From assembly GCA_001972305.1 (NCBI GenBank), contig BDDD01000173.1:124001-188000 (forward strand): a stretch of 64,000 bases of DNA, given 5' to 3'. The notes under the pieces are model-generated. The model did not search any database, was not told where the DNA came from, and saw nothing but the letters and a program-made list of their open reading frames with translations. This DNA is from Cephalotus follicularis. Its lineage: Eukaryota; Streptophyta; Magnoliopsida; Oxalidales; Cephalotaceae. Shown in pieces: positions 23,756-34,161 of this stretch (position 1 is the stretch's first letter; each line of letters starts with the position of its first letter). A program made the position numbers and the translations under genes.

Positions 23756-24091
23756 TGTAACACCCCGGAGCTGTGGGAGTCCTTACAGGTCATAATACAG
23801 AAACATAACATAACATAAAATAAGGCTCAACTTTATTAAAAACGTGATGGTTTAAAACTTAACTGATAGTATACTGAAACTGATCATAAACTGAATACTT
23901 ATTCATAATCCAAAAGTCATAAACTGAAACTAACATATTATTAATAAAAAAAATAGGCCCTACAATGACCATCAGATAACATAAACATAGTGGGATCAAC
24001 TCCTAGAGGATCCTCAAACATAAGGGAGTCACTCTTGTCTCACATTGCCCCGTTGCTCCTGATAACCTGCCGCATGGAAACAAAAACGCGG

Positions 24092-24106
24092 CTGAGCAAA
24101 CCTCAG
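24092..24106 (-). repeat. Family F 3'-end hairpin (CTGAG/CTCAG)
   Basis: Five-pair stem with loop CAAAC, 336 bp from the LTR 3' end. Same hairpin as 1113-1127. Confidence 0.6.
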
Positions 24107-25146
24107 TACGAATATAGAATGTAAAAACAGTAAACGATACTTTAAAGTAGTAAGAATTCAAGGGTACTTCAAAACAAAATTCTTAGACATCAAAACAGTT
24201 TAACATCCCTTGTAAATGCCCACGAAAAAACATATAAACCAATTCATAGCTTTGAAAACATAAAGCATACCTTCCCAAAACATAGGTTCCATAACTGAGC
24301 ATCATAACATATCACATATCAGAAACACATATAGCAAGGGATTCGCAACATCCACATTGCCAATAGAATTGAAGTGTACGGCACTACACAAACAATTCCC
24401 ATATCATAACATATCACATAACATATAACTAGGATCAATCCATACGCCTCTATCACAAATCCTTTCCAAGGATATCATAAACATAGAGAGACGCCGTGAA
24501 CTAATCACACCATTACGGAAAGTGTCATGTCCCTGTGACAGGCCTACGACATGCCTATGGTACGCCCCATAGGTGGGTACAAAGCTCAGTACTTCACCAT
24601 TTCAAAACATTGATTTTATCATAATCAATTTAAAACACATAATAAATGGTTTTCCAAAACATATTCATAAATCGTTATCAAACGATATAAACACATACTT
24701 TCATAATCGGAAAATCAACTCATTTAATTTCACAATAAAGAGGTGATTTTATAACACTTCGTAAACATATCATAGCTGAATTTATAAAGTCAAAAATATT
24801 TAACTCATAAAAATATCAAGTGACTTTATCTTCAAAATCCAAAACATACCATAGTCATAAACCGAAAGGGACATATTCATAAAACTGGATTTATTTCGAA
24901 TAAATCAGATGTCCAGGAAGAGAATTATTCGTACCTTATGCGATTACCAAATTAACTTACGAATAACTAATAATTCTAATAGCCCCACGTAGCACAATAA
25001 TCTATACAATATAACAACACTCACATAAGGGTCTAAAAATCATCTTAGGCATATATCAGAATCATAAAGATGTTTGAAACGAAACCTGACAAAACGGAAG
25101 AACAAACAGATAAGAGAATATGAAAACATAAATTTACAGGACAATC

Positions 25147-25353
25147 CAGCCGACTGATACAGGACTCCAGTCGACTGTCCAAAGGGTGGCAGTCGACTAT
25201 GCAACAGGCCCAGTCGACTACACAACTAGAACAACAGGCAGTGGACTGTGACAAGGATCCAGTCGGCTGCACAACACAAAACAGTCGACTGTACTCATAA
25301 GACAGCCGACTACACAAGCGAAACAGTCGACTGGTCATAAAGACAGCCGATTG
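25147..25353. repeat. CAGTCGACTG array, ten copies
   Basis: Copies (CAGTCGACTG or CAGCCGACTG and one-base variants) start at 25147, 25168, 25190, 25211, 25239, 25260, 25282, 25303, 25324 and 25344. Spacings are 21, 22, 21, 28, 21, 22, 21, 21 and 20. Spacers do not match each other. The array begins about 1.39 kb from the LTR 3' end and about 0.7 kb downstream of the TATA-like site in the sense of transcription. Confidence 0.95.
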
Positions 25354-26036
25354 TTCTGAGTGACAGAACAGAAAAATATGACAGTTTTATGCAATCTAGC
25401 TGCTAAAACTCGGATTACTCAACACCAGAAGACTACCAACACCTAAAATGACTCTGTATGGCATGTAAAACGATAACATAACACTGAATTCGAAAGAGAT
25501 ACATAGACAGTGATTTAACTTAAAGTGAGAGATGACTTAAACCATATCATATATATGCATAATTCAATTTCTGTCCAATTATCATTATCATATATATATC
25601 GAAACCAGATTATGCAACACTTTCTAGGTGTCTAATACGCACTGACAGATTTAGAACCATCACAGAACTTAGAATTTCAGGAAACCAAACTAATAACTTT
25701 GTACAGCCCATATAACAAAGCATCAGATTGACATAAAACCAACATCAGTTACTAAGCTAATAACAACAGAGGAAACCAACCTGAATGGATGCCAAACAGT
25801 TGCAGAGACCAAAATCAGAGGTGTTCAATGGCTGATCACAAGGAAAATGAGAAAGACAAATGAAATTCAAAACCTGCCAAAGCTATACATATCAATGTGA
25901 AACGATTCCTACACTTAACCATGGAGAACAAACCTGCCTTGATGCAATCACGCAGAGAGCACAATGAGTTCACAACTTGCAAAAATGGCAGCAACCAACG
26001 AAGGAGAATGGAGTGAAAAAACACAAAGGCAATGGC

Positions 26037-26048
26037 ATTTTTATAAAG
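26037..26048 (-). promoter_or_regulatory. Probable TATA box of family F LTR
   Basis: CTTTATAAAAAT on the minus strand, about 420 bp inside the LTR 5' end. Inferred from sequence only. Confidence 0.45.
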
Positions 26049-26472
26049 CAAAAGAGGAAGCAAAACGGAAAGGATAGGGAAAAGGAAACAAAATCGGTTT
26101 AGATAAGGTAAAGAGGAGGGATTTCGGGTAAGAGAGTGATGAGAAAGAGAGAAAAACGAAAGAGATAGAGATGGGGAAGGAAAGATACGGGGAGGAGTTT
26201 GAGAGGGAATTAGAAGGAATAAAGAAGAAATAAAAAGGAAAAAAATAATAGTAAAAGAAAATAAAAGATTTTATTTTTAAATCGAGTTGTTTTGTAAATA
26301 CAATAGCTTAACATAACATTAACCAACACATACACATACTAACATACCCAAAACCAAGGCTGGTATCAGTTAGCCCCAAAATCATAAACCCAACATAAGG
26401 TAGACAACTACTTATCGAAACAGATAAAAAGCTCATAAAAGTACATACAGGCAAACAGGGTATTACAAATAC

Positions 26473-28045
26473 CATGATGAGATCATGCTATAAGACTTAG
26501 CACATCGGCAAGCTTTATTCTAGAACTTTCCTAGTCATAGGATGACATACATGGACATATGTTATCCGGATAGACTAGCACGTTGTATGCCAGGTCGTTG
26601 AATAGATTGACTGTTCTTACAAGTCATCATATAGTGACTATATGGCATACACGTGGGTGCTCATTATTTTATGATTTAACTAAAGTGGCTCACTGTAGGA
26701 AGACCTATATGGAGTTTTACTTACATGTTAAACAGGCTTCCAGTATTGCAGTAGTGTGTGTGGTCTTTAGACCTAAGCCACCACTAGATGTTTTGTGCAT
26801 AAGATATTATACTTTGATGATACTTAAGTATGTCCTCTAACCATGAGGAGTATACAGGTATTAGTTGGGTATAATAGATTATGCACAGAGATATATGAGT
26901 GAGCAAGATGGAATCTACCTCTCCTAATATAGGGAGTTTATGCTCAGGGTTATTAGCTATAATATTTCCTAGTCATGATGAAAAGGTGTTGGAATTTTGA
27001 TTCCAATATCAAAGATCAGCTAATTAAAAAAGGTTTCTAATTTGATCGTTATAGCTAATTACCTGTGATATCATTTTAATGAATGAATATTTTGGGATTG
27101 ACATGTTCTTTGCCGTAGGTTTAATTCGAGCATTGTTAGTAGAGCGATTATACGTGCACGTAACTGTAATTCGAGGTTCAAGATTATATTCGTATTACCT
27201 GAGGGTCAATATACATATCTAGATATCGATGTTGATCATTAGGATAATCAAGGTTAATTGACTATTAATCACGTGTAATAAAGAATTAAAATCAAGGTTT
27301 AATTTTTTTATTTCCATTATAAATTTCTAATGCGATTATGAATGAATAATCGGACAGTCATAAGCATTATGATTAATCCTATGTCCAACGTAATTATGAA
27401 CCCATAGAATCACACACAATACAAGTGTGAAAATGCAAGAGAATTAGAGAGAAATAATTAATTGAAGAATTAAGTAATTATACTAATGCGATTAGTTTAA
27501 TTGAATAAACTTATGATATAATGTTATGTGATTAATTACATGTGACATTTACTTTACTTATCTGCCTTTGACTTGGTCTAGTCAAAACTAGTAAGTCATT
27601 TAATAACTTAGCATATAAGCTAAGAGTTAGAAGTAAAATGTTAAGACTTGACATTTGTAAAGAGCATAAGAAATACTAAGTAAGAGACTACCATCTCCAA
27701 GCTTGGTTTTCTTCTCCTCTTGACCGATTTTTTCTAGTCTCTCTCCTAGATGCTCACTTACTTCTCTCTTGCTGTGCACACTCTTGGAGATAGCATATAC
27801 TTTACTATTTAAGTGCCTTGAAGTAAGATAGAGTTTTGAAAAGATTTGGAGGAGTTAAAGACCTAAGAGTAAGTGTTACTTTGAGCTTTGTCATCTCCAT
27901 TTCTCTTTTGTTTTTGGTATGTCAATGTGATGATCAAAGTGATCTTGGCATTAGATTTTATTTCCGGCAAATCTATTCTGTTTTGGGATTTGCTAGTTAG
28001 GGTTAGATTAAGTGTTAATCTAGCCACTTTGTTATAAAACCAATA
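26473..28045 (+). repeat. COP1 3' LTR, segment 3
   Basis: Resumes after the AATAC duplication and ends AACCAATA at 28045, matching the 5' LTR end AACCAACA at 2890. It contains the TCTTTAGACCTAAGCCACC block at 26764-26782 and the TATA-in-stem at 27607-27624. Confidence 0.9.
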
Positions 28046-29118
28046 GTCTATGCCATAGTCGGGCCTAGAAAAGGGCATTGAGAAAAACCTTTGAAAATCA
28101 TGTCTTTAAAACATTTGCGAAAAAACTGCCAGATAAAGCGGCAACGCCTTGGGCTTAAGTGGCGACGCTTAGCGCTTAAGCGTCGTCAGTTAAACCTCAA
28201 GTGTTCGCGCTTTGAGGCAGTATTGAAATAATTTTCATGAAATAGGTTAAGCGGCGACGCTTATGGACCAAGCGACGACGCTTAGGCTAAGCACTGTCAA
28301 AATGACAAAGCCCATTCGGTTTGTAAACAATTCCATTTTGGTAAAACAATCTAAGCGGCGACGTTTTGAGTTTGACCGTCGACACTTAGACTCGTAAAAC
28401 TTAGGGTTTTCAAACTTAAACTTTGCAAATGCATTACAATCCTTGAAACCAATTCAATCCTAGTTCCATCCTAGTCTTATTAACCATTTTTATTCCGTAA
28501 AAATCATTTTCAAGTCATTTAATCCATCCATTTCCATTTTAGGTCTAAAACCTCCATTTTCCTTAAAAACCCTAACTTAGCAAATAACAATCAATCATCC
28601 CTATTTAATGAATGCAATCAGTTCATATATGTGCATACATGTGTTAATCATAGCATATTTAGGTAGAGAAGGTTTCTACCTAAGATTAGAGCTTGTTCTT
28701 GGTCTCTAGAGTCAGAAAATGGAGGAAGAACTCAAGTTCTTGGCTTGTGGAGCTTCAATCTTATGTCAATCAAGTCTACTATCGATGTACTACCCTTCCC
28801 CTTCAATTCTCCGTATCATACAGTCAATTTGGGTAAGTTTTGGTAGAGAGGAGAGAGAAACAAATTCTAAAGAGAGAAGGGGAAATGAAAATGGAAAAGA
28901 ATGAGATATTGAGTTCTCTATTTATGGGTCTCTCGCTAACTCAACCCCCATGCAATAAAAATACCGTAAACAAACATACCATACACCCATATGAGTATTC
29001 AAATACTCTCACATCATACGTATCCATATGCACAAACATTTCCACATAATCCGTAATTATCGTGACATGTACACAATAATCATGCTAAAGCAAAAAGGGG
29101 TTGGTTCGGGGTGTTACA
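28046..29118 (-). mobile_element. Gypsy LTR, 5' part (host of COP1)
   Basis: Ends GGGGTGTTACA on the plus strand at 29118. The other end is missing because COP1 inserted at 28046, so only the U3 side is in the window. It carries AAGCGGCGACGCTT palindromes at 28136-28387. The next 5 bp, CTCCG, may be its target duplication, but the other copy is outside the window. No coding sequence. Orientation is inferred by analogy with the other LTRs. Confidence 0.65.
28136..28387. repeat. AAGCGGCGACGCTT palindrome array
   Basis: Imperfect palindromes are centred near 28141, 28162, 28183, 28205, 28254, 28275, 28294, 28358 and 28379. Spacings are 21, 21, 22, 49, 21, about 19, 64 and 21. AAGCG and CGCTT form the arms and the central bases vary. 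Confidence 0.85.
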
Positions 29119-29400
29119 CTCCGAGTGTCAATATAAGGTAACCTAAACCTTATCATATACCAACACGTAACATTATAAATAAAGAAGGCATACCTCAGTT
29201 TCGAAAAAAAATACACACACTTATACTCGAACCTATACTCTCTACTATTATCTTACGAAAACAACTTATTCTTCTTAATCTGACTTTGACATCAAAGAAT
29301 CCCCTTCAGAGATCACTCCGGTCACTCTTTTCTGATCTTTTTTGTTTGAATAGGTTATTGAATCAATTGTTGCTCGACTCCCTAGATTTTCACTGTAACA
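29119..29400 (+). mobile_element. Tat-type gypsy LTR 3' end
   Basis: The tail of an LTR whose start was displaced by the 28046-29118 LTR. It reads as a Tat-lineage LTR end, with repeated CTCNGANC-type pyrimidine-rich text (TTATACTCGAACC, ACTCTCTACTATT, CACTCCGGTCACTC), and ends CACTGTAACA at 29400, just before a degenerate primer site. The gag that follows (29469, then 35763) is Tat-like. Confidence 0.55.
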
Positions 29401-29402
29401 TA

Positions 29403-29421
29403 TTGACGTCATTTGTGTGAC
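29403..29421 (+). other. Degenerate primer binding site of the Tat element
   Basis: TTGACGTCATTTGTGTGAC resembles the TTGGCGCCGTCTGTGGGAA site used by many plant Tat elements. Four of the six differences are G to A or C to T; the other two are transversions. It lies 2 nt after the LTR end. Confidence 0.5.
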
Positions 29422-29468
29422 TAGACAATTTCATTGATGAGTCCCTACTCATTTGGAATTAAAAAGAT

Positions 29469-29747
29469 CATGGCATCGATGAATGTACCAACGAGCAAGA
29501 CCACCCAACAGAGCACTCAACACCCCCCGAAGTAACGAGCATGAAGACCACTCTAATGCTCCGAGGAGATCTCACAGGATACTAAGCATAACGACGCCAA
29601 ATCTTGATCTCAATAATCCCCGAGGCCACCGTGATTGTGGTGGTAGTCAATGAGTTAAAGGCAGGGAGGTTGGTGGAAACCTCCCAAAAGGATGAAGCAT
29701 CAAGATCTCAAAGGTATATATCCCAAAGGGAAGCAAAAGGGGATGAC
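29469..29747 (+). pseudogene. Tat element gag, 5' fragment
   Basis: ATG at 29469 (MASMNVPTSKTTQQSTQH) and then several stops. It breaks at the ATGAC duplication (29743-29747), where element C inserted, and continues at 35763. No domain can be recognised in this stretch alone. Confidence 0.45.
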
Positions 29748-30134
29748 TGTAACGCCCCAGAATTTCATAAATAATTATTGTGATATCGGTGCGGTGTATG
29801 GTCATAATAAAGCCGATAGAGGCCCTAAGCAATAAAAGGCATTGTGGATCGAAGCCGCAATTATAAAGCCCAAAATGGCTAATAAAGCTTATTTTTAATG
29901 TGCGCTTGTGAGGCCTAGTGTTTGCATTATTATTTTGATTATTTTAGTGGCGGTTGGATTATTTAATATTGCAATGTGCGGAAAAATGGGACCCAGATCT
30001 TAATATTTGCTGGTAAAATACCAGGAAGAAAGGCAAGAAAATAATAAAGCAAGAGGGGAGAAACAAATAAAGAAAGAAAAAGAAGGGACACGGGCGCATA
30101 GCGCTCCCGTGCGAAAGAAAAGAAAGAGATTGGC

Positions 30135-30189
<55 letters not shown>
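30135..30189. repeat. GA microsatellite in LTR C
   Basis: About 50 bp of near-uninterrupted GA. It gives rise to low-complexity ORFs on both strands (30000-30366) that I do not regard as genes. Confidence 0.9.
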
Positions 30190-30194
<5 letters not shown>

Positions 30195-31282
30195 CGCGGG
30201 AGAGAGAAAGAGAGCCGCTGGTGAGCCGGGTAAGACGCCGGAGCTAGCCACTGGACCAGGAAGAAACGGCGAGCGGTCCAGACCCCTCAACCCGTCAGTA
30301 AGCTCTTCATTCTTCTTCTCTTTTCTCTTATTTTCCTTCTCTTCTCCCCGTCATTGTGCGCGTTGACCGTGCATTTTCTGACGCCGTTGGCATCGTGGAT
30401 GGAGCAAAACTTCATCTAGAAGGCCAGCTCTGCCCGTTTTGACCAGCGTTGAGGCCTTTCTCGACCAGAATCGACTGGAATCATTCGACTTAATTGAATC
30501 AGCGAGTCTGAATCGCTGCTGCCAGTGACCGTGCGTTTGGCACCGAGTCTCGGTGAGTCTTGGACAATGGTGTATAGAACTGGTGGTTGTGTGGCATTTT
30601 TGGGTGTTGATCAGACTTGTTGAAGTCCGACGAGTTGACTCAGTAAGTCAAACTCACTGCCGGCTATGACACGGCGTTCGGCGCCGAGTCATAGCGAGTC
30701 TTGAGCGGTTTTGAGTAGATCGTTCAATGAGGAACCTGTTTATGGGTGTTGGACCAGTTGGGAGAGTCGGCCGGAATCTGGCCGGCGTGCCGGTGACGGC
30801 TATGTGTTTTCTATGTGTTGAGCATAATGGAAATGTGTTGTATGTGCAGTGACAAAGCTGATAAATTGGTTCAACAATGAAGGGAAGTAATAATCGACAG
30901 TTGGCAGCAATTTGGGACTGTTTAGCAATTAAACGTGCAGCTCAACTGTACTTATCACGCCGTGAACAATGGGTTGGGCCCCACGACTCGACACGTGGCA
31001 ATCCGTAAAATCATCATTATCATCATAAAAATTTAAAACTTAAATAAATCATAAACATAATCCTTTATTTAATGTGTGGATATACAGACCCAGATATATA
31101 CAATAAAAATACACTGCTACAACCAGCAGGTAAAACAAATAAAATACATATTATTCCTTGGAAGTCTGTTCATAAAGCGTATTGTCGAGGAGGAATTTAC
31201 GATAATCTTTTATCCTTGGTGCTGCTGCGATGTGCCTCCACTACCTGTTCTTGTACCTGGCCCATTCAAAGGAATGGGTCAG

Positions 31283-31297
31283 CAACCCTGGGGGTTG
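31283..31297 (-). repeat. LTR G 3'-end hairpin (CAACCC/GGGTTG)
   Basis: Six-pair stem, loop TGG, 313 bp from the LTR 3' end. The stem sequence differs from families A, D and F but the position is equivalent. Confidence 0.5.
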
Positions 31298-31515
31298 TGT
31301 AGGTTACCACACATACGGGCACATACCAGAGGAACAACCAATAAAAACATAGGAGAAATAATAATAATACATGCACATCATGAAGGCAGACCACAATCCA
31401 TAACATAACATCATCATACTTTGTCCTTGGACTACTCTACTCAAATCATACACATCAATCACATTACAGAGGAGTCTAGTCCAATCATCCTATGGTCTGG
31501 TCAGTGTATAAGGTT

Positions 31516-31745
31516 CACCTTTAGGCTCACCTGCCCGCGGAACTATCCTCTAGGTTCACCTGCCGAGCGGAATTCGCCCTTTGCTCACCTGCTCTGGCGG
31601 TTCACCCTTTGGATCACCAGCTCTGGCGGAATTCACCTTTAGGTTCACCATTAGTAGATTCGCCCAAGGATCACCTGCCTCTCGGAGTTCACCCCATGGG
31701 TTCACCTGCTCAGCGGAATTCTCCCATGTTGGGTTCACCTACCAG
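31516..31745. repeat. 29-bp degenerate tandem repeat (CACCTGCTC-GCGGAATTC)
   Basis: CACC starts at 31528, 31557, 31586, 31615, 31646, 31672, 31703 and 31736. Spacings are 29, 29, 29, 31, 26, 31 and 33. Units share CACCTGC, GCGGAATTC and a CCCTTTGG-like tail. Confidence 0.85.
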
Positions 31746-32339
31746 GGACCATCTATATATAGCCTTTCCTTTTACATTCTATTTTCTAAATCTATTTTCT
31801 TCCTTTTATTATTTCCTTTTTATCTCTTTGTCCATGAAGCGCGTCCCGGGTATAAAAGGAGCATGGCACCTTCTTATGCTCACTATACTTAGCAAATGCA
31901 TGCATGTAAACTCTCTCAATTACCTTATTCTTCACCTGCCCGGGGGCGCATACCTACATACTCATTTCCTCTCTTTATGATTGCATGCAGGGAGTATGAC
32001 AGGGACGCATGCACACACATATACCATTTCCTTCTTCAATAACGCATGCAAGGCTATATTCGTCACATAATTACCTTCCCGGGAACGCATGCCTATACTT
32101 ATCCAACTTCCTTCTTCATGACGTATACAGGGAGGTCATGCCAGGGGACATATAGGTACTCATATTCCATTTCCTTTCCACGTAGGTGCATGTAGGGGAC
32201 AACTCCATGGGACAATGCATGCATAGTATGCATACTTGGCTCATGGCATGGGAGAACTTAGTGTCGTCTCATGCTCGATGAAGGTAGAGGACGATCATAA
32301 CGCGAGCATGGTAGGGAAGAGCCATGGACGGCTCCTCTG

Positions 32340-32715
32340 GCATTGGCACATAGCATATGTTACCCCTGGCATCGTCACCTCGGCGCCTGTCCTCCCAGGC
32401 GTTGTCACCTCGGGCTCGTGACATTCCTGGCATGGCATCCCGGCACGACTCCTCTGGCATCACCAACTCGGGCACATGTCTCCCCAGGCATTGATAGAGG
32501 AGCTCGGGCATGTCTGCCCTGGAATCACATCTCCTCTGGTGCATGTCACCTCGGGCATTGTCTCCTCGGCACATGCCACCCCGGGCATCATCTCCTCGGG
32601 CGCATGTCACCCCGGGCATCATCTCCTCAGGCGAATGTCACCTCGACACCCCTGGCTTTCACCTCGACACCTCTGGCTTGTCTTCCCGGCACCCCTGGCA
32701 TACCACCACCTCGGG
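32340..32715. repeat. 15- to 16-bp degenerate repeat (CCTCGGGCA)
   Basis: CCTCGGG-type cores recur roughly every 15-16 bp. The clearest run is near 32549, 32564, 32579, 32594, 32610, 32625 and 32641, with GCATGTCAC and GCATCATCT alternating between them. GC content is well above the surroundings. Confidence 0.8.
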
Positions 32716-33610
32716 TACATGGGTCCCCAGGCATGGGCAGAGGAGCTTGGCATGGCTGCTCAGGCATGGTAGAGGAGCTCAGGCATGGCAGCTCTGCACC
32801 AAGTCTCCCCTGGTACCCCATCTTTTCAGCTCCGCACATGGGCACCTCTTGCATTCTTCCTAGGCACATGCATAGTGCATCTCGGCACCTCGGGCGTCAT
32901 GCGTTTCATGCCTTGGACGCATGATCCTTGCTCGCCAACGATGGAGGAAGCTCGACGCCTACCGGGGAGGGCGCGACGAGTCGCTAGGCCTGGACGCATG
33001 GCCAAGAGGACTCAACTTCACCAAAAAGTCTTCGCAATGACGCCTACGTGCTTTTTGCACTGTTAGTGAGTACCAGGACAAAGCGCCAGGAATAAAACGC
33101 AAGCATCATGTGCGTATAGGAACGCATAGGATGGGAAGAGGAAATAACCACGTGCTACACGCATTATTCGGCTAGGCATATACCCGAGAACACATATATG
33201 TATAATTTTACTTTACTAAACAATTACACACAAACAATAAATCACATATAGCAGCAAACAATAACAAACAGGCATAGCAGGCACACAAGCACACACACAA
33301 GCTGGTAGGCACTCAGACATGGAGTAACCTACCTGGGGTAAAGGTTGAAAACGGAGATCTCTTCCTTTCTCTTAATTTCTAGATTTCCTCCGAAGCTGGG
33401 CCTGCTACCTTTCCTTTGCCAATTCCTTCCTGCTTGCACAAAGCCTTGCTCCCTGGGAATGGTATTTATACCATCAGAGTGCAGGGGAGAAGGGGACTCC
33501 ATGGACAGCACCCACTTTGTCTCCTTCTTCGTACTCTCTTATTCTCCCGAATTCTCTGGAACAAAATGTGCAAGATAATGTCCAAAAGTGTGTCCCATGG
33601 CTGCCAGTAG

Positions 33611-33858
33611 CCTTTTATATATACGTGAAGAAGTGTCTAGAACTTCCTAGATGATTTTCAGCAATTGCAGGCCATGCAAAGGCTTGGGCCAGTCTCTCCC
33701 CTTGGGCCCAAATTACACTTTCCATAATAAGGCCCAAAAAGCCAATTACTATATTAAATCCAACCCAAGGAGAAAAACATATTCTCTTTAGCCCAAGTCC
33801 ACAAATTATGTTCTATTAAGGCCCAAATAAATACATCATAAAATTCGGGCCCAACCCA
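33611..33858 (-). promoter_or_regulatory. Probable LTR G promoter with site II motifs
   Basis: The minus-strand TATA sequence is TATATATAAAAG within 33611-33627. Upstream of it (to the right) lie TTGGGCC 33684-33690, TTGGGCCCAA 33702-33711, AGGCCCAA 33730-33737, AGCCCAAG 33790-33797, AGGCCCAA 33819-33826 and GGGCCCAA 33847-33854. GGCCCA/TGGGCC is the plant site II element bound by TCP factors (established knowledge). Use here is inference. Confidence 0.5.
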
Positions 33859-34161
33859 ATAGGAAGGAAAATAATTACAAAACTCATTAATAATTCTTTT
33901 TAATATTTAGGGCTCTTACTGTACTGTTGCTACTGCTTTAACAGGTAGGGATCACATAACTGTATTTTTTAGTTCAGTTATAATAAGAGTTGTTTGATGA
34001 ATGCATGAATGGTGGGATTGTGGTTTGTCTTGAATGATAACCTGTTATGCTGATTGGGTATTTAGGGACTAAGTATTGCATGTGTTGTTTTCTTGGGTCC
34101 GTTGTTTTGGGACACAGTTGCAAACCGCAATGGTAGAGACGTTGTTATTGTCTCACAAACG

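Larger units (their letters stand above)
23756..26467 (-). mobile_element. Gypsy solo LTR, family F
   Basis: 2712 bp, TGTAACACCCCGG to GGTATTACA, flanked by AATAC on both sides (23751-23755 and 26468-26472). No PBS, PPT or second LTR, so it arose by LTR-LTR recombination (inference). It is the same family as 1-1482 and as the LTR starting at 63830 (shared TCCTTACAGGTCATAAT). It has a CAGTCGACTG array at 25147-25353, a hairpin at 24092-24106 and a TATA-like sequence at 26037-26048 on the minus strand. Confidence 0.92.
1483..28045 (+). mobile_element. Ty1/copia retrotransposon COP1 (old, heavily nested host)
   Basis: Plus-oriented copia element. It has a 5' LTR (right part, 1483-2890), a tRNA-Met type primer binding site at 2893, a long leader, a degenerate gag-pol (7265-about 11210), a polypurine tract ending at 11227 and a 3' LTR split into 11228-11374, 23728-23755 and 26473-28045. 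Domain order gag, protease, integrase, reverse transcriptase, RNase H is diagnostic of Ty1/copia. The 3' LTR pieces add up to about 1748 bp. Over the first roughly 240 bases compared, the two LTRs differ at about 29 positions (about 12 percent), so the insertion is old. Four other LTR insertions lie inside it (1-1482, 4895-7009, 11375-23722, 23756-26467). It sits in the gypsy LTR that resumes at 28046. Its left end is outside the window. Confidence 0.9.
30970..33858 (-). mobile_element. Probable gypsy LTR G inside C
   Basis: The ends form a 12-bp inverted repeat: TGGGTTGGGCCC at 30970 and GGGCCCAACCCA at 33847-33858. The left end resembles other LTR 3' ends here (CGACACGTGGCA). The flanks AACAA and ATAGG do not match, so the target duplication is lost or the boundary is off. 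On the minus strand a TATA at 33611-33627 follows a cluster of GGCCCA motifs. It contains a 29-bp repeat (31516-31745), a 15-bp repeat (32340-32715) and the hairpin 31283-31297. ORFs up to 193 codons (32343-32924) come from these repeats and show no domain. Confidence 0.55.

Noticed and set aside
25045-25338. 97-codon minus-strand ORF with repeated Ser-Arg-Leu
   Set aside because: Ser-Arg-Leu is just the translation of the palindrome array; steps of 28 would break any reading frame.
25147-25353. CRISPR-like appearance of regularly spaced palindromes
   Set aside because: This is eukaryotic LTR DNA, the repeat is only about 10 bp and spacers are about 11 bp. No cas genes and no leader.
30000-30366. 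Overlapping ORFs on both strands rich in Arg-Glu or Ser-Leu
   Set aside because: They are translations of a GA microsatellite.
32343-32924. 193-codon ORF
   Set aside because: It is produced by the degenerate 15-bp repeat, overlaps other open frames on both strands and shows no domain.
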